This document shows, piece by piece, positions 7,877 through 16,306 of a DNA stretch of 45,084 nt. The stretch's first letter is position 1, and each line of letters begins with the position of its first letter. Under the pieces are notes generated by a model, which did no database searches, was not told the origin of the DNA, and saw nothing but the letters and a program-made list of their open reading frames with translations. Origin of the DNA: Bacteroidota bacterium (GTDB lineage Bacteria; Bacteroidota; Bacteroidia; UKL13-3); assembly GCA_947491825.1 (NCBI GenBank), contig CANLLM010000007.1, positions 1 through 45,084 of the forward strand, read 5' to 3'. Both the position numbers and the translations under genes were made by a program.

Positions 7877-9157
7877 CTAATCAAACGCGCCTCTTAGCTC
7901 ATTTACTTTGTTTGCATCAAGCCTGATGAATATAAAAAGTAATATGGTAAAACTTAGTAAGGACGAACCGCCATAACTGATGAAAGGAAGCGGGATACCG
8001 ATAACTGGCATTAACCCGAGTGTCATACCGATATTGATTAAAAAATGGAAAAACAGAATAGAAGCTACACTGTAACCATAAATACGATTAAATTTATAAC
8101 GCTGCCTTTCGGCTAAAAATAGAATACGCCAAAGTAAAAGCATGTACATCATAATGAAGAAGAAGGATCCTAAAAATCCATACTCTTCACCTATGGTACA
8201 GAAGATAAAGTCTGTACTTTGCTCGGGCACAAACCTGAATTTGTTTTGTGTACCTTCTAAAAATCCTTTACCAAAGAATCCCCCACTTCCAATTGCAATT
8301 TTACTTTGCATTACATTATAACCTGCGCCTTTTAAATCAACCTCTTTACCCAATAATACATTGATACGGGATTTTTGATGCGCTTGTAAAACATGCTCGA
8401 AAACATAGTCTACACTGTTCACATAAATCATCATAATAGCCGCCACGCCTATAACGGTTAATACATTCTGACGGTTTCTTCTAATGACCAAAGTAAATAA
8501 CGCAGCTAAAACGCCTATGGCTATGCACAAATACAATGCAGGAACAAGCAGCGCCAATACACTTAATACGATTACTGCAAAACCTAAAAACAAAATCCAT
8601 CCTGGCAAACCTTCACGATACAACACAAAAATAAATGAACCGAAAACCAATGCACTACCTGTTTCGTTTTGAAACAAAATAATAAATAAGGGTAAGAAAC
8701 TAATTGTAAACGCGATGATTTGTGTTTTTCGCTCTTTAAACTTGATGTTAAATCCACTTAGGTATTTTGCCAATGCTAACGCTGCACCAAATTTTGCAAA
8801 CTCGGCAGGTTGCATTCTAAACCCTCCTATTTCAATCCACGAACTAGACCCTTTTACAGTTGTACCTGCTAATAATACCGCTACAAGTAAAAACAGGGTA
8901 ATGCCATAAATAGGATATGCAAATGCGTAAAAAAACTTTTCATCAACAAACAATATTAACATGCCAATAAATAATGATAGGCCAATCCATATCAATTGCT
9001 TGCCATAATTCATAGTGGTATCATAAATCATCGGATGATCTTCTTTATACACCGAGGCATAGATACAAAGTAATCCACCCAGTACAAATACAAAGTAAAG
9101 TACAAGTATTAGCCAATCAATGCTTGCCGGTTTGGGTTGCTGCTGTTGCGGTATCAT
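7877..9157 (-). CDS. rodA: Rod-shape determining protein RodA, SEDS glycosyltransferase
   Basis: A 426-residue polytopic membrane protein of the SEDS family, which polymerises lipid II into glycan strands with PBP2 during cell elongation. About ten hydrophobic helices are visible. Family motifs include the Q-P-A-E-F-A-K segment near residue 117, the F-I-F-C-T-I-G-E-E-Y-G-F-L-G loop near 317, and G-I-P-L-P-F-I-S-Y-G-G-S-S near 392. A Gln/Pro-rich N-terminus precedes the first helix. The gene overlaps the end of mrdA by 41 bases in another frame and ends the mreB-mreC-mreD-mrdA-rodA cluster. It converges on the SRPBCC gene, with 47 bases between stops. Confidence 0.95.
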   Translation of the reverse strand: MIPQQQQPKPASIDWLILVLYFVFVLGGLLCIYASVYKEDHPMIYDTTMNYGKQLIWIGLSLFIGMLILFVDEKFFYAFAYPIYGITLFLLVAVLLAGTTVKGSSSWIEIGGFRMQPAEFAKFGAALALAKYLSGFNIKFKERKTQIIAFTISFLPLFIILFQNETGSALVFGSFIFVLYREGLPGWILFLGFAVIVLSVLALLVPALYLCIAIGVLAALFTLVIRRNRQNVLTVIGVAAIMMIYVNSVDYVFEHVLQAHQKSRINVLLGKEVDLKGAGYNVMQSKIAIGSGGFFGKGFLEGTQNKFRFVPEQSTDFIFCTIGEEYGFLGSFFFIMMYMLLLWRILFLAERQRYKFNRIYGYSVASILFFHFLINIGMTLGLMPVIGIPLPFISYGGSSLLSFTILLFIFIRLDANKVNELRGAFD

Positions 9158-10979
9158 TTTTATGTACTAAATTTCCTTTGAGCATGCGCTCTAATATATA
9201 TTTACGCGTATCGTGTTTACCTGTTAAATATTGTTCTATCATTAAACTGGCAATTGGTGCAGCCCAAGTTGCGCCAAAACCTGCATTTTCTACAAAAACA
9301 GCAATTGCTATTTTAGGATTATCTTTGGGTGCAAAAGCAAAAAATACAGAGTGATCTTTGCCATGTGGATTTTGAGCAGTACCGGTTTTACCACAAATTT
9401 CAATACCTGGAATCATTGCCACTCTTCCCGTTCCACGTTCAATTACATCCTGCATTCCATTAATTACAACTCCATAATACTGGGTATCAACGCTGGTCCA
9501 ATGTTTCTTGTTGTATTCAGGATTAGGATTAAATTTACCATCAATTCTTTTAACCACATGAGGTGTAATGTAATAACCACGGTTAGCAACAACAGCTGTA
9601 GCATTGGCCATTTGTAGTGGTGTAATACCTAATTCGCCCTGACCAATAGCCAATGATATTGTAGTTGATGATTTCCAGTGGAATCTGCCGTATACTTTAT
9701 CATAGTATGTTGATGGCGGTAAAAAGCCTTCACCTTCTCCATATAAATCAACACCTAACTTATGTCCAACACCAAAACTACTGATATGATCATGCCATTT
9801 TTTATACGCACTTTCTGAGTTAGGGTACTTCGGATTGTCAATTACACTGCGGTATACATTACAGAAATATGCATTGCAAGAAACGGCTACAGCACCTTGT
9901 AAATTTAGTGGCGATGAATGTGGGTGACAACCAACAGTTAATCCACCAAGATGATAACCTCCGTAGCATCCATACATGGTATTGGGTGTAAGCACGCCCT
10001 CTTGCTGTCCAACCAAACTCATCAATACTTTAAAAATTGAACCGGGAGGATAAGGTGCTGCAAGTGGACGATTAAATAATGGTTTAGATGGATCACGCAA
10101 TAATTTCATATAATTATTACCACGTTGCCTACCAACAAATAAATTAGGATCATAAGTTGGCATACTTATCAACGCCAATATCTCTCCAGTTGATGGTTCA
10201 ATGGCAACAACACTTCCAATTTTATTGTTTAATAATTGCTCACCCAACTCCTGTAATTTCTGGTCGATACTTAGGGTGATATTTTGACCAGCAACAGCAG
10301 GTGTATCAAACATACCATCCTTATATCTTCCTTGTGTTCGACTTTTACTATCTACCAAAACATAACGAACACCTTTACGTCCACGTAAAACTTCTTCATA
10401 ACTTCGCTCAACACCGCTAATACCTTTAAAATCTCCCATACGGTAGTAGCCTTCACTTTTTTCAATATCACGATCGGTTACCTCCCCAATATAACCCATA
10501 ATATGAGCGGCATTGCTATGCTGATATTTTCTATCTGTTCTTACTTCTACATAAAAACCAGGGAAATCAAACAGTTTTTCTTGAAATGCAGCATAGATCG
10601 GAATGGTTAATTGTTTTTCGAAAACTGAAGGGCGGTATGGTGCGTAACCTACGCCACGTTTTATCTTTTCGAACCTTTGAACAAAATCAATTCTTTCGAT
10701 GCCTAATACACGACAAAATACATTTGTGTCGAGGCCTTTTACTTGTTCGGGAATTACAATTAAATCGTAAATAGCATCATTGTAAACTAGCAACTCACCT
10801 TTTCTATCGTATACCAGACCACGAGCAGGATATATGGTTTGCTCTTGCAACACATTTTCTTGTGCCGAGCGCAAGTAGCTATCGTCAAACAACTGCATCA
10901 TTGCTAAACGCGAGATATAAATGAGTGCAATTGAAAAAAATATAACTAGTAAAACCTTTTGCTTAGAGGTGCTATCCAT
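9117..10979 (-). CDS. mrdA: Penicillin-binding protein 2, elongation transpeptidase
   Basis: A 620-residue class B PBP that crosslinks peptidoglycan as the RodA partner. One N-terminal anchor helix (about residues 8-28) is followed by a dimerisation/pedestal domain and a transpeptidase domain. The catalytic motif S-I-F-K places the nucleophile at Ser314 with Lys317; S-C-N follows near 370 and K-T-G-T-A near 549. The C-terminal tail is short and polar. The start overlaps the mreD stop by 8 bases, and the end overlaps rodA by 41 bases, so translational coupling with both is likely. The gene order matches the usual mre/mrd cluster. Confidence 0.95.
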   Translation of the reverse strand: MDSTSKQKVLLVIFFSIALIYISRLAMMQLFDDSYLRSAQENVLQEQTIYPARGLVYDRKGELLVYNDAIYDLIVIPEQVKGLDTNVFCRVLGIERIDFVQRFEKIKRGVGYAPYRPSVFEKQLTIPIYAAFQEKLFDFPGFYVEVRTDRKYQHSNAAHIMGYIGEVTDRDIEKSEGYYRMGDFKGISGVERSYEEVLRGRKGVRYVLVDSKSRTQGRYKDGMFDTPAVAGQNITLSIDQKLQELGEQLLNNKIGSVVAIEPSTGEILALISMPTYDPNLFVGRQRGNNYMKLLRDPSKPLFNRPLAAPYPPGSIFKVLMSLVGQQEGVLTPNTMYGCYGGYHLGGLTVGCHPHSSPLNLQGAVAVSCNAYFCNVYRSVIDNPKYPNSESAYKKWHDHISSFGVGHKLGVDLYGEGEGFLPPSTYYDKVYGRFHWKSSTTISLAIGQGELGITPLQMANATAVVANRGYYITPHVVKRIDGKFNPNPEYNKKHWTSVDTQYYGVVINGMQDVIERGTGRVAMIPGIEICGKTGTAQNPHGKDHSVFFAFAPKDNPKIAIAVFVENAGFGATWAAPIASLMIEQYLTGKHDTRKYILERMLKGNLVHKNDTATAATQTGKH

Positions 10980-11493
10980 TACTTGTTTTGGTGTTATAAA
11001 ATAACAATTGTCCTACAACTATCATCAACACAGTTACCAACGTACTTAGTATAATTCGCAATAGTGTGCTAAAAAATTCATAAAATCCATAAATCTCTAG
11101 AAAGAATAAGAAGGTATGATGCACCAATGTCATATTAAAACAGTAGAACACAAACCATACAATGCCTTTTTTACTCATGGATGGACTAATTCTACTTTCA
11201 ATATCTTCTTTGGTTGTAGCAAAACGTAAGTAATGAATTCTTACAAAAGCAAGCAACACACTAGCTGAAATATGTAAACCCGGTGTACTGCTCAATGCAT
11301 CAACAACAGCACCACAAATAAATGCTAAAAAAAGTACATGCCATGATTTTATGGTTATGGGAAGTAGCAGGATAAAACTGATGTATATGTATGGGTTGAT
11401 GTAGCTGCTCAGTTCTATATTATCAACCACAAGTACTTGCAGTAGTATAATACCAATGAACTTTAACACATATGTAAATAAATCTAATATCAC
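10972..11493 (-). CDS. mreD: Rod shape-determining protein MreD
   Basis: A 173-residue, strongly hydrophobic protein with five or so membrane helices, placed between mreC and mrdA. MreD sequences are poorly conserved, so the call rests mainly on size, hydrophobicity, the G-A-V-V-D-A-L-S-S segment near residue 62 and gene order. It would link the cytoplasmic MreB filament and the periplasmic MreC to the PBP2/RodA synthase. The ATG overlaps the mreC stop by 4 bases, and its own stop overlaps the mrdA start by 8 bases. Confidence 0.88.
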   Translation of the reverse strand: MILDLFTYVLKFIGIILLQVLVVDNIELSSYINPYIYISFILLLPITIKSWHVLFLAFICGAVVDALSSTPGLHISASVLLAFVRIHYLRFATTKEDIESRISPSMSKKGIVWFVFYCFNMTLVHHTFLFFLEIYGFYEFFSTLLRIILSTLVTVLMIVVGQLLFYNTKTSNG

Positions 11494-12326
11494 TTTTTAT
11501 CAGTTGGTAAAGTTTGTTCTAATGCTTGTTGCTCTTGCTTAAACAAATTGCGTATCACATATACTGTGGATATAGTACTAAAATCAGTAAACAAATCTAT
11601 ATTAATGGTATGGAAATTATCTCCTGCATCAAGGCTATTATATGATATTTTACCAATAGGCAAACCCTCAGGAAAAATGGTTGAGAAATTACTAGTTATT
11701 ACCAAATCACCCACTTTTATTGGAACATGTTTGTTTACATCTAGCAATCTGGCATATCCGGGATCTCCGCCATCCCAAACCAAAGACCCAAAAGCTCCTG
11801 TTTTTTGTAGTTTAGCACTTATTTTACAGTTGCTGTTTAGCAGAGAAAGTACTGTAGCGTAATGGTCACTTACGTTCATTACAATTCCTACAATTCCATT
11901 TTCACTAATTACACCCATCTCTCTTTCTATGCCGTGCAATCTGCCACGATTTAAAGTAATATAGTTATTCCGTTTGGTTACAGAATTGTTTACTACTTGT
12001 GCTGATATATAATCGTATTGCTGTTTATAAACAGTATCGTTTATACTGCTTGTGCTAACGTTGTTTTGGTAGTAGGAAGTAATTTGCTGCGAGCGTAACC
12101 GCGCATTTTCTAGCTGTAGGCTATCATTAACTCTTCGTAAGTTAAAATACTCGTGGGTGTTACTTACCCCATTGTAAAAGTTTCCTGCAACGCCATTGGT
12201 ATAATTTAGAAAACTTGCCTTTTGATAGTTATTAAATCGAAATAAGATTATAAACGCAACAATCTCCAATACAAAGAAGATGAAAAATACATGATACCTG
12301 TAGATGAAAAAAATAAGATTACGCAT
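11490..12326 (-). CDS. mreC: Rod shape-determining protein MreC
   Basis: A 278-residue bitopic membrane protein: an N-terminal helix (about residues 10-30), a coiled-coil stretch with a heptad-like L-x-x-E-N-A-R-L segment near 72, then the MreC beta domain with T-L-N-R-G-R-L-H-G-I near 122 and G-V-I-S-E-N-G-I-V-G-I-V near 138. MreC forms periplasmic assemblies that activate PBP2. A 103-base gap separates it from mreB, the only sizeable gap in the cluster; its stop overlaps the mreD ATG by 4 bases. Confidence 0.93.
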   Translation of the reverse strand: MRNLIFFIYRYHVFFIFFVLEIVAFIILFRFNNYQKASFLNYTNGVAGNFYNGVSNTHEYFNLRRVNDSLQLENARLRSQQITSYYQNNVSTSSINDTVYKQQYDYISAQVVNNSVTKRNNYITLNRGRLHGIEREMGVISENGIVGIVMNVSDHYATVLSLLNSNCKISAKLQKTGAFGSLVWDGGDPGYARLLDVNKHVPIKVGDLVITSNFSTIFPEGLPIGKISYNSLDAGDNFHTINIDLFTDFSTISTVYVIRNLFKQEQQALEQTLPTDKK

Positions 12327-12429
12327 CTATATAAAATTCGAAATTATTGTTGTAGAAATTCGAAACATCATGATTATTTCTGTTTGAAACATTCAAAAAG
12401 GAAGTTCTGGTTAACTAATTTCGTATTAA
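12327..12429 (-). other. mreB-mreC spacer with a 10-base direct repeat
   Basis: This 103-base spacer contains AAATTCGAAA twice, at 12334-12343 and 12356-12365, with starts exactly 22 bases apart. I see no terminator hairpin or exact promoter motif. It may hold an internal regulatory site, but this is uncertain. Confidence 0.35.
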
Positions 12430-13452
12430 TTAAGTCATTAAAAATTTAAAGTTTTTTAAATTCTTAAGGGCCATGCCAGTACCGCGTACAACTGCACGAA
12501 GCGGATCTTCAGCAACATGGACAGGTAATTTTGTTTTGGCAGCAATCCGCTTATCTAATCCACGTAATAATGCTCCTCCACCGGTAAGGTACAAACCCGT
12601 TGAGTAAATATCAGCGGATAGTTCTGGTGGTGTTAATTCCAATGCACGCAAAACAGCCTCTTCTATTTTAGAGATTGATTTATCGAGAGCTGCCGCTATT
12701 TCGCTGTAGCTCACTGTAATTTGTTTAGGAATACCTGTCATTAAATCGCGACCATTAACGGCAAAATCAGGTGGGGCATTCTCTAATTCTGTTAATGCAG
12801 CTCCTACTTCAATTTTAATACGCTCTGCAGTACGTTCACCTACTAAAAGGTTGTGTTGTCTGCGCATATAATCTAGAATATCTTCTGTAAATTCATCTCC
12901 AGCAACACGTATGGATTGATCGCATACAATACCAGCTAAAGCGATAACAGCAATTTCTGTTGTACCTCCTCCAATATCAATAATCATGTTACCCATTGGC
13001 TCAAAAACATCAATACCAATACCAATAGCCGCAGCCATAGGCTCGTGTATCAAATAAACCTCTTTGGCGCCAGCGCGCTCTGCACTGTCTCTAACTGCAC
13101 GTTTTTCTACTTCTGTAATGCCTGAAGGGATACAAATTACCATACGCTGTTGAGGCTTAATTAATTTGCTTCCTTGAGGGATCATTTGAATCATCCCACG
13201 AATCATGTGTTCTGCAGCGTTAAAATCAGCAATAACACCATCTTTAAGCGGACGAATGGTTTTTATATCCTCGTGAGCCTTGCCGTGCATCTGCTGTGCC
13301 TGACTACCAACTGCAATGACATTACCTGTTTTGCGATTGATGGCAATAATTGATGGCTCATCAACAACCACCTGATCCTTATGTATTATCAAGGTATTAG
13401 CAGTACCAAGGTCAATGGCTAAATCTTGTGTTAAGAAGCTAAAAACTCCCAT
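12430..13452 (-). CDS. mreB: Rod shape-determining protein MreB, actin homologue
   Basis: A 340-residue bacterial actin that forms membrane-associated filaments directing lateral wall synthesis. The phosphate 1 loop D-L-A-I-D-L-G-T-A-N-T is at residues 10-20, the phosphate 2 loop I-D-I-G-G-G-T-T-E near 158, and the adenosine-binding T-G-G-G-A-L-L-R-G-L near 289. The N-terminal M-G-V-F-S-F-L probably forms the membrane-contacting end. Length is normal. It leads the mre-mrd-rodA cluster on the minus strand. I found no exact promoter motif in the 143 bases upstream. Confidence 0.97.
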   Translation of the reverse strand: MGVFSFLTQDLAIDLGTANTLIIHKDQVVVDEPSIIAINRKTGNVIAVGSQAQQMHGKAHEDIKTIRPLKDGVIADFNAAEHMIRGMIQMIPQGSKLIKPQQRMVICIPSGITEVEKRAVRDSAERAGAKEVYLIHEPMAAAIGIGIDVFEPMGNMIIDIGGGTTEIAVIALAGIVCDQSIRVAGDEFTEDILDYMRRQHNLLVGERTAERIKIEVGAALTELENAPPDFAVNGRDLMTGIPKQITVSYSEIAAALDKSISKIEEAVLRALELTPPELSADIYSTGLYLTGGGALLRGLDKRIAAKTKLPVHVAEDPLRAVVRGTGMALKNLKNFKFLMT

Positions 13453-13595
13453 ATTATGTCTAAATCGTTAAGTGCGTTTATATAACTTGCAATATAAAAA
13501 TATATTTAGCATTTCATGTGGCATATTATCCACCAATTTTACAGCATGTTTTTTAAAGCCAAATAGGCGAAAAATACTAAAAGCTAATGCTAATG

Positions 13596-15119
13596 CTAAT
13601 GTTTAAAGTGTCTTAATCCGGTAAAGTACATCGCTATTTGATGTGCATTGCAATAGTTAATACTTAATTCATCTTTAATTGAGCCCCCCGGTTGAATAAC
13701 CGCGTCAATACCTTCCATTCCTGCTATCTCTACACAATCTGGGAAAGGGAAAAATGCATCACTGGCCATTACAGCTCCTTGTAAACTAAATCCGTATTCT
13801 TTTGATTTGTTTATAGCACCTTTTAAGGCATCGATACGAGATGTTTGCCCACAACCAATTCCTACCAATTGTTTATTCTTTGCCAAAACAATGGTGTTAC
13901 TTTTGGTGTGTTTAACTATGATATCAGCAAACAACATATCGGTAATTTGTTGATCATTGGCTGCTTTAGTAGTTACCAACTTTAAATTTTCTGAAGTTAA
14001 TAGCACGGTATCTTTGTCCTGCTCTAAAACTCCATTCAAAAGACTGCGAAACTGCTTTCCTGCTGGCATCTTACCTTTTTGAACCAGTAATATTCTATTC
14101 TTTTTGCTTTGCAAAATCTCTAAAGCTTTACCTAAAAAACCTGGTGCGATAAGCACTTCCATGAATAACTTATCAATTTCTAAAGCAGTTGCTTCATCAA
14201 TAGGTTGGTTGGATGCAATAACACCACCAAATGCAGAAGTTGGATCACCTGCTAATGCATCAATATATGCTTGAGAAATAGTACTACGCGTAGCAACTCC
14301 GCAGGGGTTATTGTGTTTAATAATAGCAGCGGTTGGCTCACTAAAATCGCTAATTAAACTTAATGCTGCATCTACATCTAATAGGTTATTGTATGAAAGC
14401 GCTTTGCCATGAACTTGCTCAAATAAATCGTTTAAATGACCATAATATAGCCCCTTTTGATGTGGGTTTTCGCCATAACGTAATGTTTTGGCAGGCGCAA
14501 CACTTGCTTTAAATGCAGTGGTGGTCTCTTTATCAAAATATTGAAAAATTAACCCATCATAATGTGAAGTGGTATGAAAAGCTTTTGTGGCGAACTGTCT
14601 GCGTTGCTCAAGTGTAGTTGACCCATTTTGATTAATGATGACGTCAGAAACAACAGAAAAATCTGATTTATTACAAACTATTAACGTGTCGTTGAAGTTT
14701 TTGGCCGCAGCACGTATCAGAGAAACCCCTCCAATATCAATTTTTTCAATAATTTTTGATTCATCAGCAGTCGTTTTCAGTGTTTCTTCAAAAGGGTATA
14801 AATCAACTACTACTAAATCTAATAAGGGAATAGCAAATTCTGCTACTTCCTTTTGGTCTTGCTCATTATTTCTACGGGCTAAAATACCTCCAAAAACCTT
14901 AGGATGAAGGGTCTTTACTCTACCACCCAATATGCTTGGATAACCAGTTAAGTCTTCCACGCGATTCACCGGAATACCTAATTGCTCAATAAACTCTTGT
15001 GTTCCTCCAGTTGAATATATATTTACCCCTTGCTGGTGTAATGTTTTGGCTAAAACATCTAGGCCGTCTTTATAAAATACTGAAATTAAGGCGTTGGTGA
15101 TTTTGCGGGATGCTTGCAT
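13596..15119 (-). CDS. purH: Bifunctional AICAR formyltransferase/IMP cyclohydrolase
   Basis: A 507-residue PurH, catalysing the last two steps of IMP synthesis: formylation of AICAR and ring closure. The N-terminal MGS-like cyclohydrolase domain begins A-L-I-S-V-F-Y-K-D and includes G-G-R-V-K-T-L-H-P-K near residue 66. The formyltransferase domain includes the K-H-N-N-P-C-G-V-A segment near 267, whose His is catalytic in the family, and ends with the G-G-S-I-K-D motif. The frame is open from 15149, but a TACTTTTG -7 element covers 15154-15147, so ATG 15119 is chosen. The 3' end runs through a short GCTAAT repeat at 13583-13600. Confidence 0.96.
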   Translation of the reverse strand: MQASRKITNALISVFYKDGLDVLAKTLHQQGVNIYSTGGTQEFIEQLGIPVNRVEDLTGYPSILGGRVKTLHPKVFGGILARRNNEQDQKEVAEFAIPLLDLVVVDLYPFEETLKTTADESKIIEKIDIGGVSLIRAAAKNFNDTLIVCNKSDFSVVSDVIINQNGSTTLEQRRQFATKAFHTTSHYDGLIFQYFDKETTTAFKASVAPAKTLRYGENPHQKGLYYGHLNDLFEQVHGKALSYNNLLDVDAALSLISDFSEPTAAIIKHNNPCGVATRSTISQAYIDALAGDPTSAFGGVIASNQPIDEATALEIDKLFMEVLIAPGFLGKALEILQSKKNRILLVQKGKMPAGKQFRSLLNGVLEQDKDTVLLTSENLKLVTTKAANDQQITDMLFADIIVKHTKSNTIVLAKNKQLVGIGCGQTSRIDALKGAINKSKEYGFSLQGAVMASDAFFPFPDCVEIAGMEGIDAVIQPGGSIKDELSINYCNAHQIAMYFTGLRHFKH

Positions 15120-15146
15120 AAATATTGGATTGATTTTTTGGAGCCG

Positions 15147-15154
15147 CAAAAGTA
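15147..15154 (-). promoter_or_regulatory. -7 element of purH
   Basis: The minus strand reads TACTTTTG, an exact TAnnTTTG match 27 bases upstream of ATG 15119. It overlaps the alternative upstream ATG at 15149, arguing against that start. No clear -33 partner is seen. Confidence 0.6.
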
Positions 15155-15221
15155 CATTAAGAAATTGGTATTTTGAGATGGCGCGAAGAGTATTTTTATA
15201 AAAAAATCTATGCCAATTCTA

Positions 15222-16238
15222 TTAAATCACATTTACCTCAGGTGTAATGGTAACGCCAAATTTTTGCTGCACACTTGCTTGTATATCCATGGCTAATTGC
15301 CAAATCTCACTGCCAGTTGCACCACCATAATTAACCAATACCAATGCTTGGTCTTTATGAGATCCAACATTTCCAACAACCTTACCGCGCCATCCTGCTT
15401 GTTCAATTAACCATCCTGCAGCCACTTTAATATTTCCCGAGCTTGCCGGATAACCAACAATTGTAGGGTAATCAATTTTTAGTGCGTTAAATTGTGCTGC
15501 AGGTATTTCTAGATTTTTAAAGAAACTACCTGCATTACCTAAAACCTTAGGATTAGGCAACTTACTTTGTCTTATACTAATTACCGCATCACTAACCTCT
15601 TTAACTGTAGGGTTGGTAATTTTTTTTTCTTCCAAAACTTGTTGTATAGCACCATAAGAAACGTTGCAAACAGGATGTTTGGCAAGCTTAAAAATTACGG
15701 AAGATATAATGTATTTACCCTTCGCTTCTTGTTTAAATATACTCTCTCGGTATCCAAATTTACAATCGCTGTTAGAGAATTTCACCATATCACCAGAAGC
15801 AATTTCAACAGCTTCCAAGCTATCAAACGTATCCTTAATTTCTACACCATACGCGCCAATATTTTGCATTGGAGCTGCACCTACACAACCAGGTATTAAA
15901 CTCAAATTTTCAACACCACCCAATCCTTTTTCAATACAGTATAGCACAAAATCATGCCATACCTCGCCTGCCATAGCCTTTATCCAAACATGGTTCTCAT
16001 TTTCAGAAACCATTTCCATTCCCTTCAAATTCATTTTAATTACCATGCCATCAAAGTCGCCAGTAAGTAAAACGTTACTTCCACCACCAAGCACCAAAAT
16101 ATTTCTATCACTTAAATTAAAAGCTGCACAAAATATACATAGTTCTTCTACCGTATTAATTACCACAAACTCTTTGGCCTTGGCATCAATACCAAATGTG
16201 TTAAACTCTTTTAGCGATATGTTCTGCTGAATGTTCAT
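15222..16238 (-). CDS. murB: UDP-N-acetylenolpyruvoylglucosamine reductase
   Basis: A 338-residue FAD enzyme that reduces UDP-GlcNAc-enolpyruvate to UDP-MurNAc in the cytoplasm, committing precursor to peptidoglycan. The FAD-binding part has V-L-G-G-G-S-N-V-L near residue 49 and P-G-C-V-G-A-A-P-M-Q-N-I-G-A-Y near 124. The extra Tyr loop (G-Y-R-E-S-I-F) places it with type I MurB. The active-site N-A-G-S-F-F-K-N is near 235, and a Glu near the C-terminus (T-P-E-V) is the expected acid. It lies in the same direction as purH but 72 bases apart, so it may have its own transcript. Confidence 0.96.
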   Translation of the reverse strand: MNIQQNISLKEFNTFGIDAKAKEFVVINTVEELCIFCAAFNLSDRNILVLGGGSNVLLTGDFDGMVIKMNLKGMEMVSENENHVWIKAMAGEVWHDFVLYCIEKGLGGVENLSLIPGCVGAAPMQNIGAYGVEIKDTFDSLEAVEIASGDMVKFSNSDCKFGYRESIFKQEAKGKYIISSVIFKLAKHPVCNVSYGAIQQVLEEKKITNPTVKEVSDAVISIRQSKLPNPKVLGNAGSFFKNLEIPAAQFNALKIDYPTIVGYPASSGNIKVAAGWLIEQAGWRGKVVGNVGSHKDQALVLVNYGGATGSEIWQLAMDIQASVQQKFGVTITPEVNVI

Positions 16239-16293
16239 CTCGTTGGCAAATAAACAAAAGCCTTTTAAAATTCCATGCTAAATTTTCAAATAC

Positions 16294-16301
16294 TATATTT
16301 G
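16294..16301 (+). promoter_or_regulatory. -7 element of the LtaS-like gene
   Basis: TATATTTG is an exact TAnnTTTG match ending 5 bases before the GTG start at 16307. No -33 match is seen. If used, transcription would begin at about the start codon. Confidence 0.5.
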
Positions 16302-16306
16302 CCAGC

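Noticed and set aside
11548-11862. 104-codon open frame on the plus strand
   Set aside because: Antisense to mreC with no recognisable domain or start signal.
13526-13534. TTATCCACC, one base from a DnaA box (TTATCCACA)
   Set aside because: A single near-match between purH and mreB with no cluster; not enough for an origin claim.
13583-13600. Three tandem GCTAAT hexamers
   Set aside because: Only three units at the purH 3' end; likely chance or a trivial slippage repeat, too short for a functional claim.
15664-16230. 188-codon open frame on the plus strand
   Set aside because: Entirely antisense to murB, with low-complexity composition; a shadow of the opposite strand.
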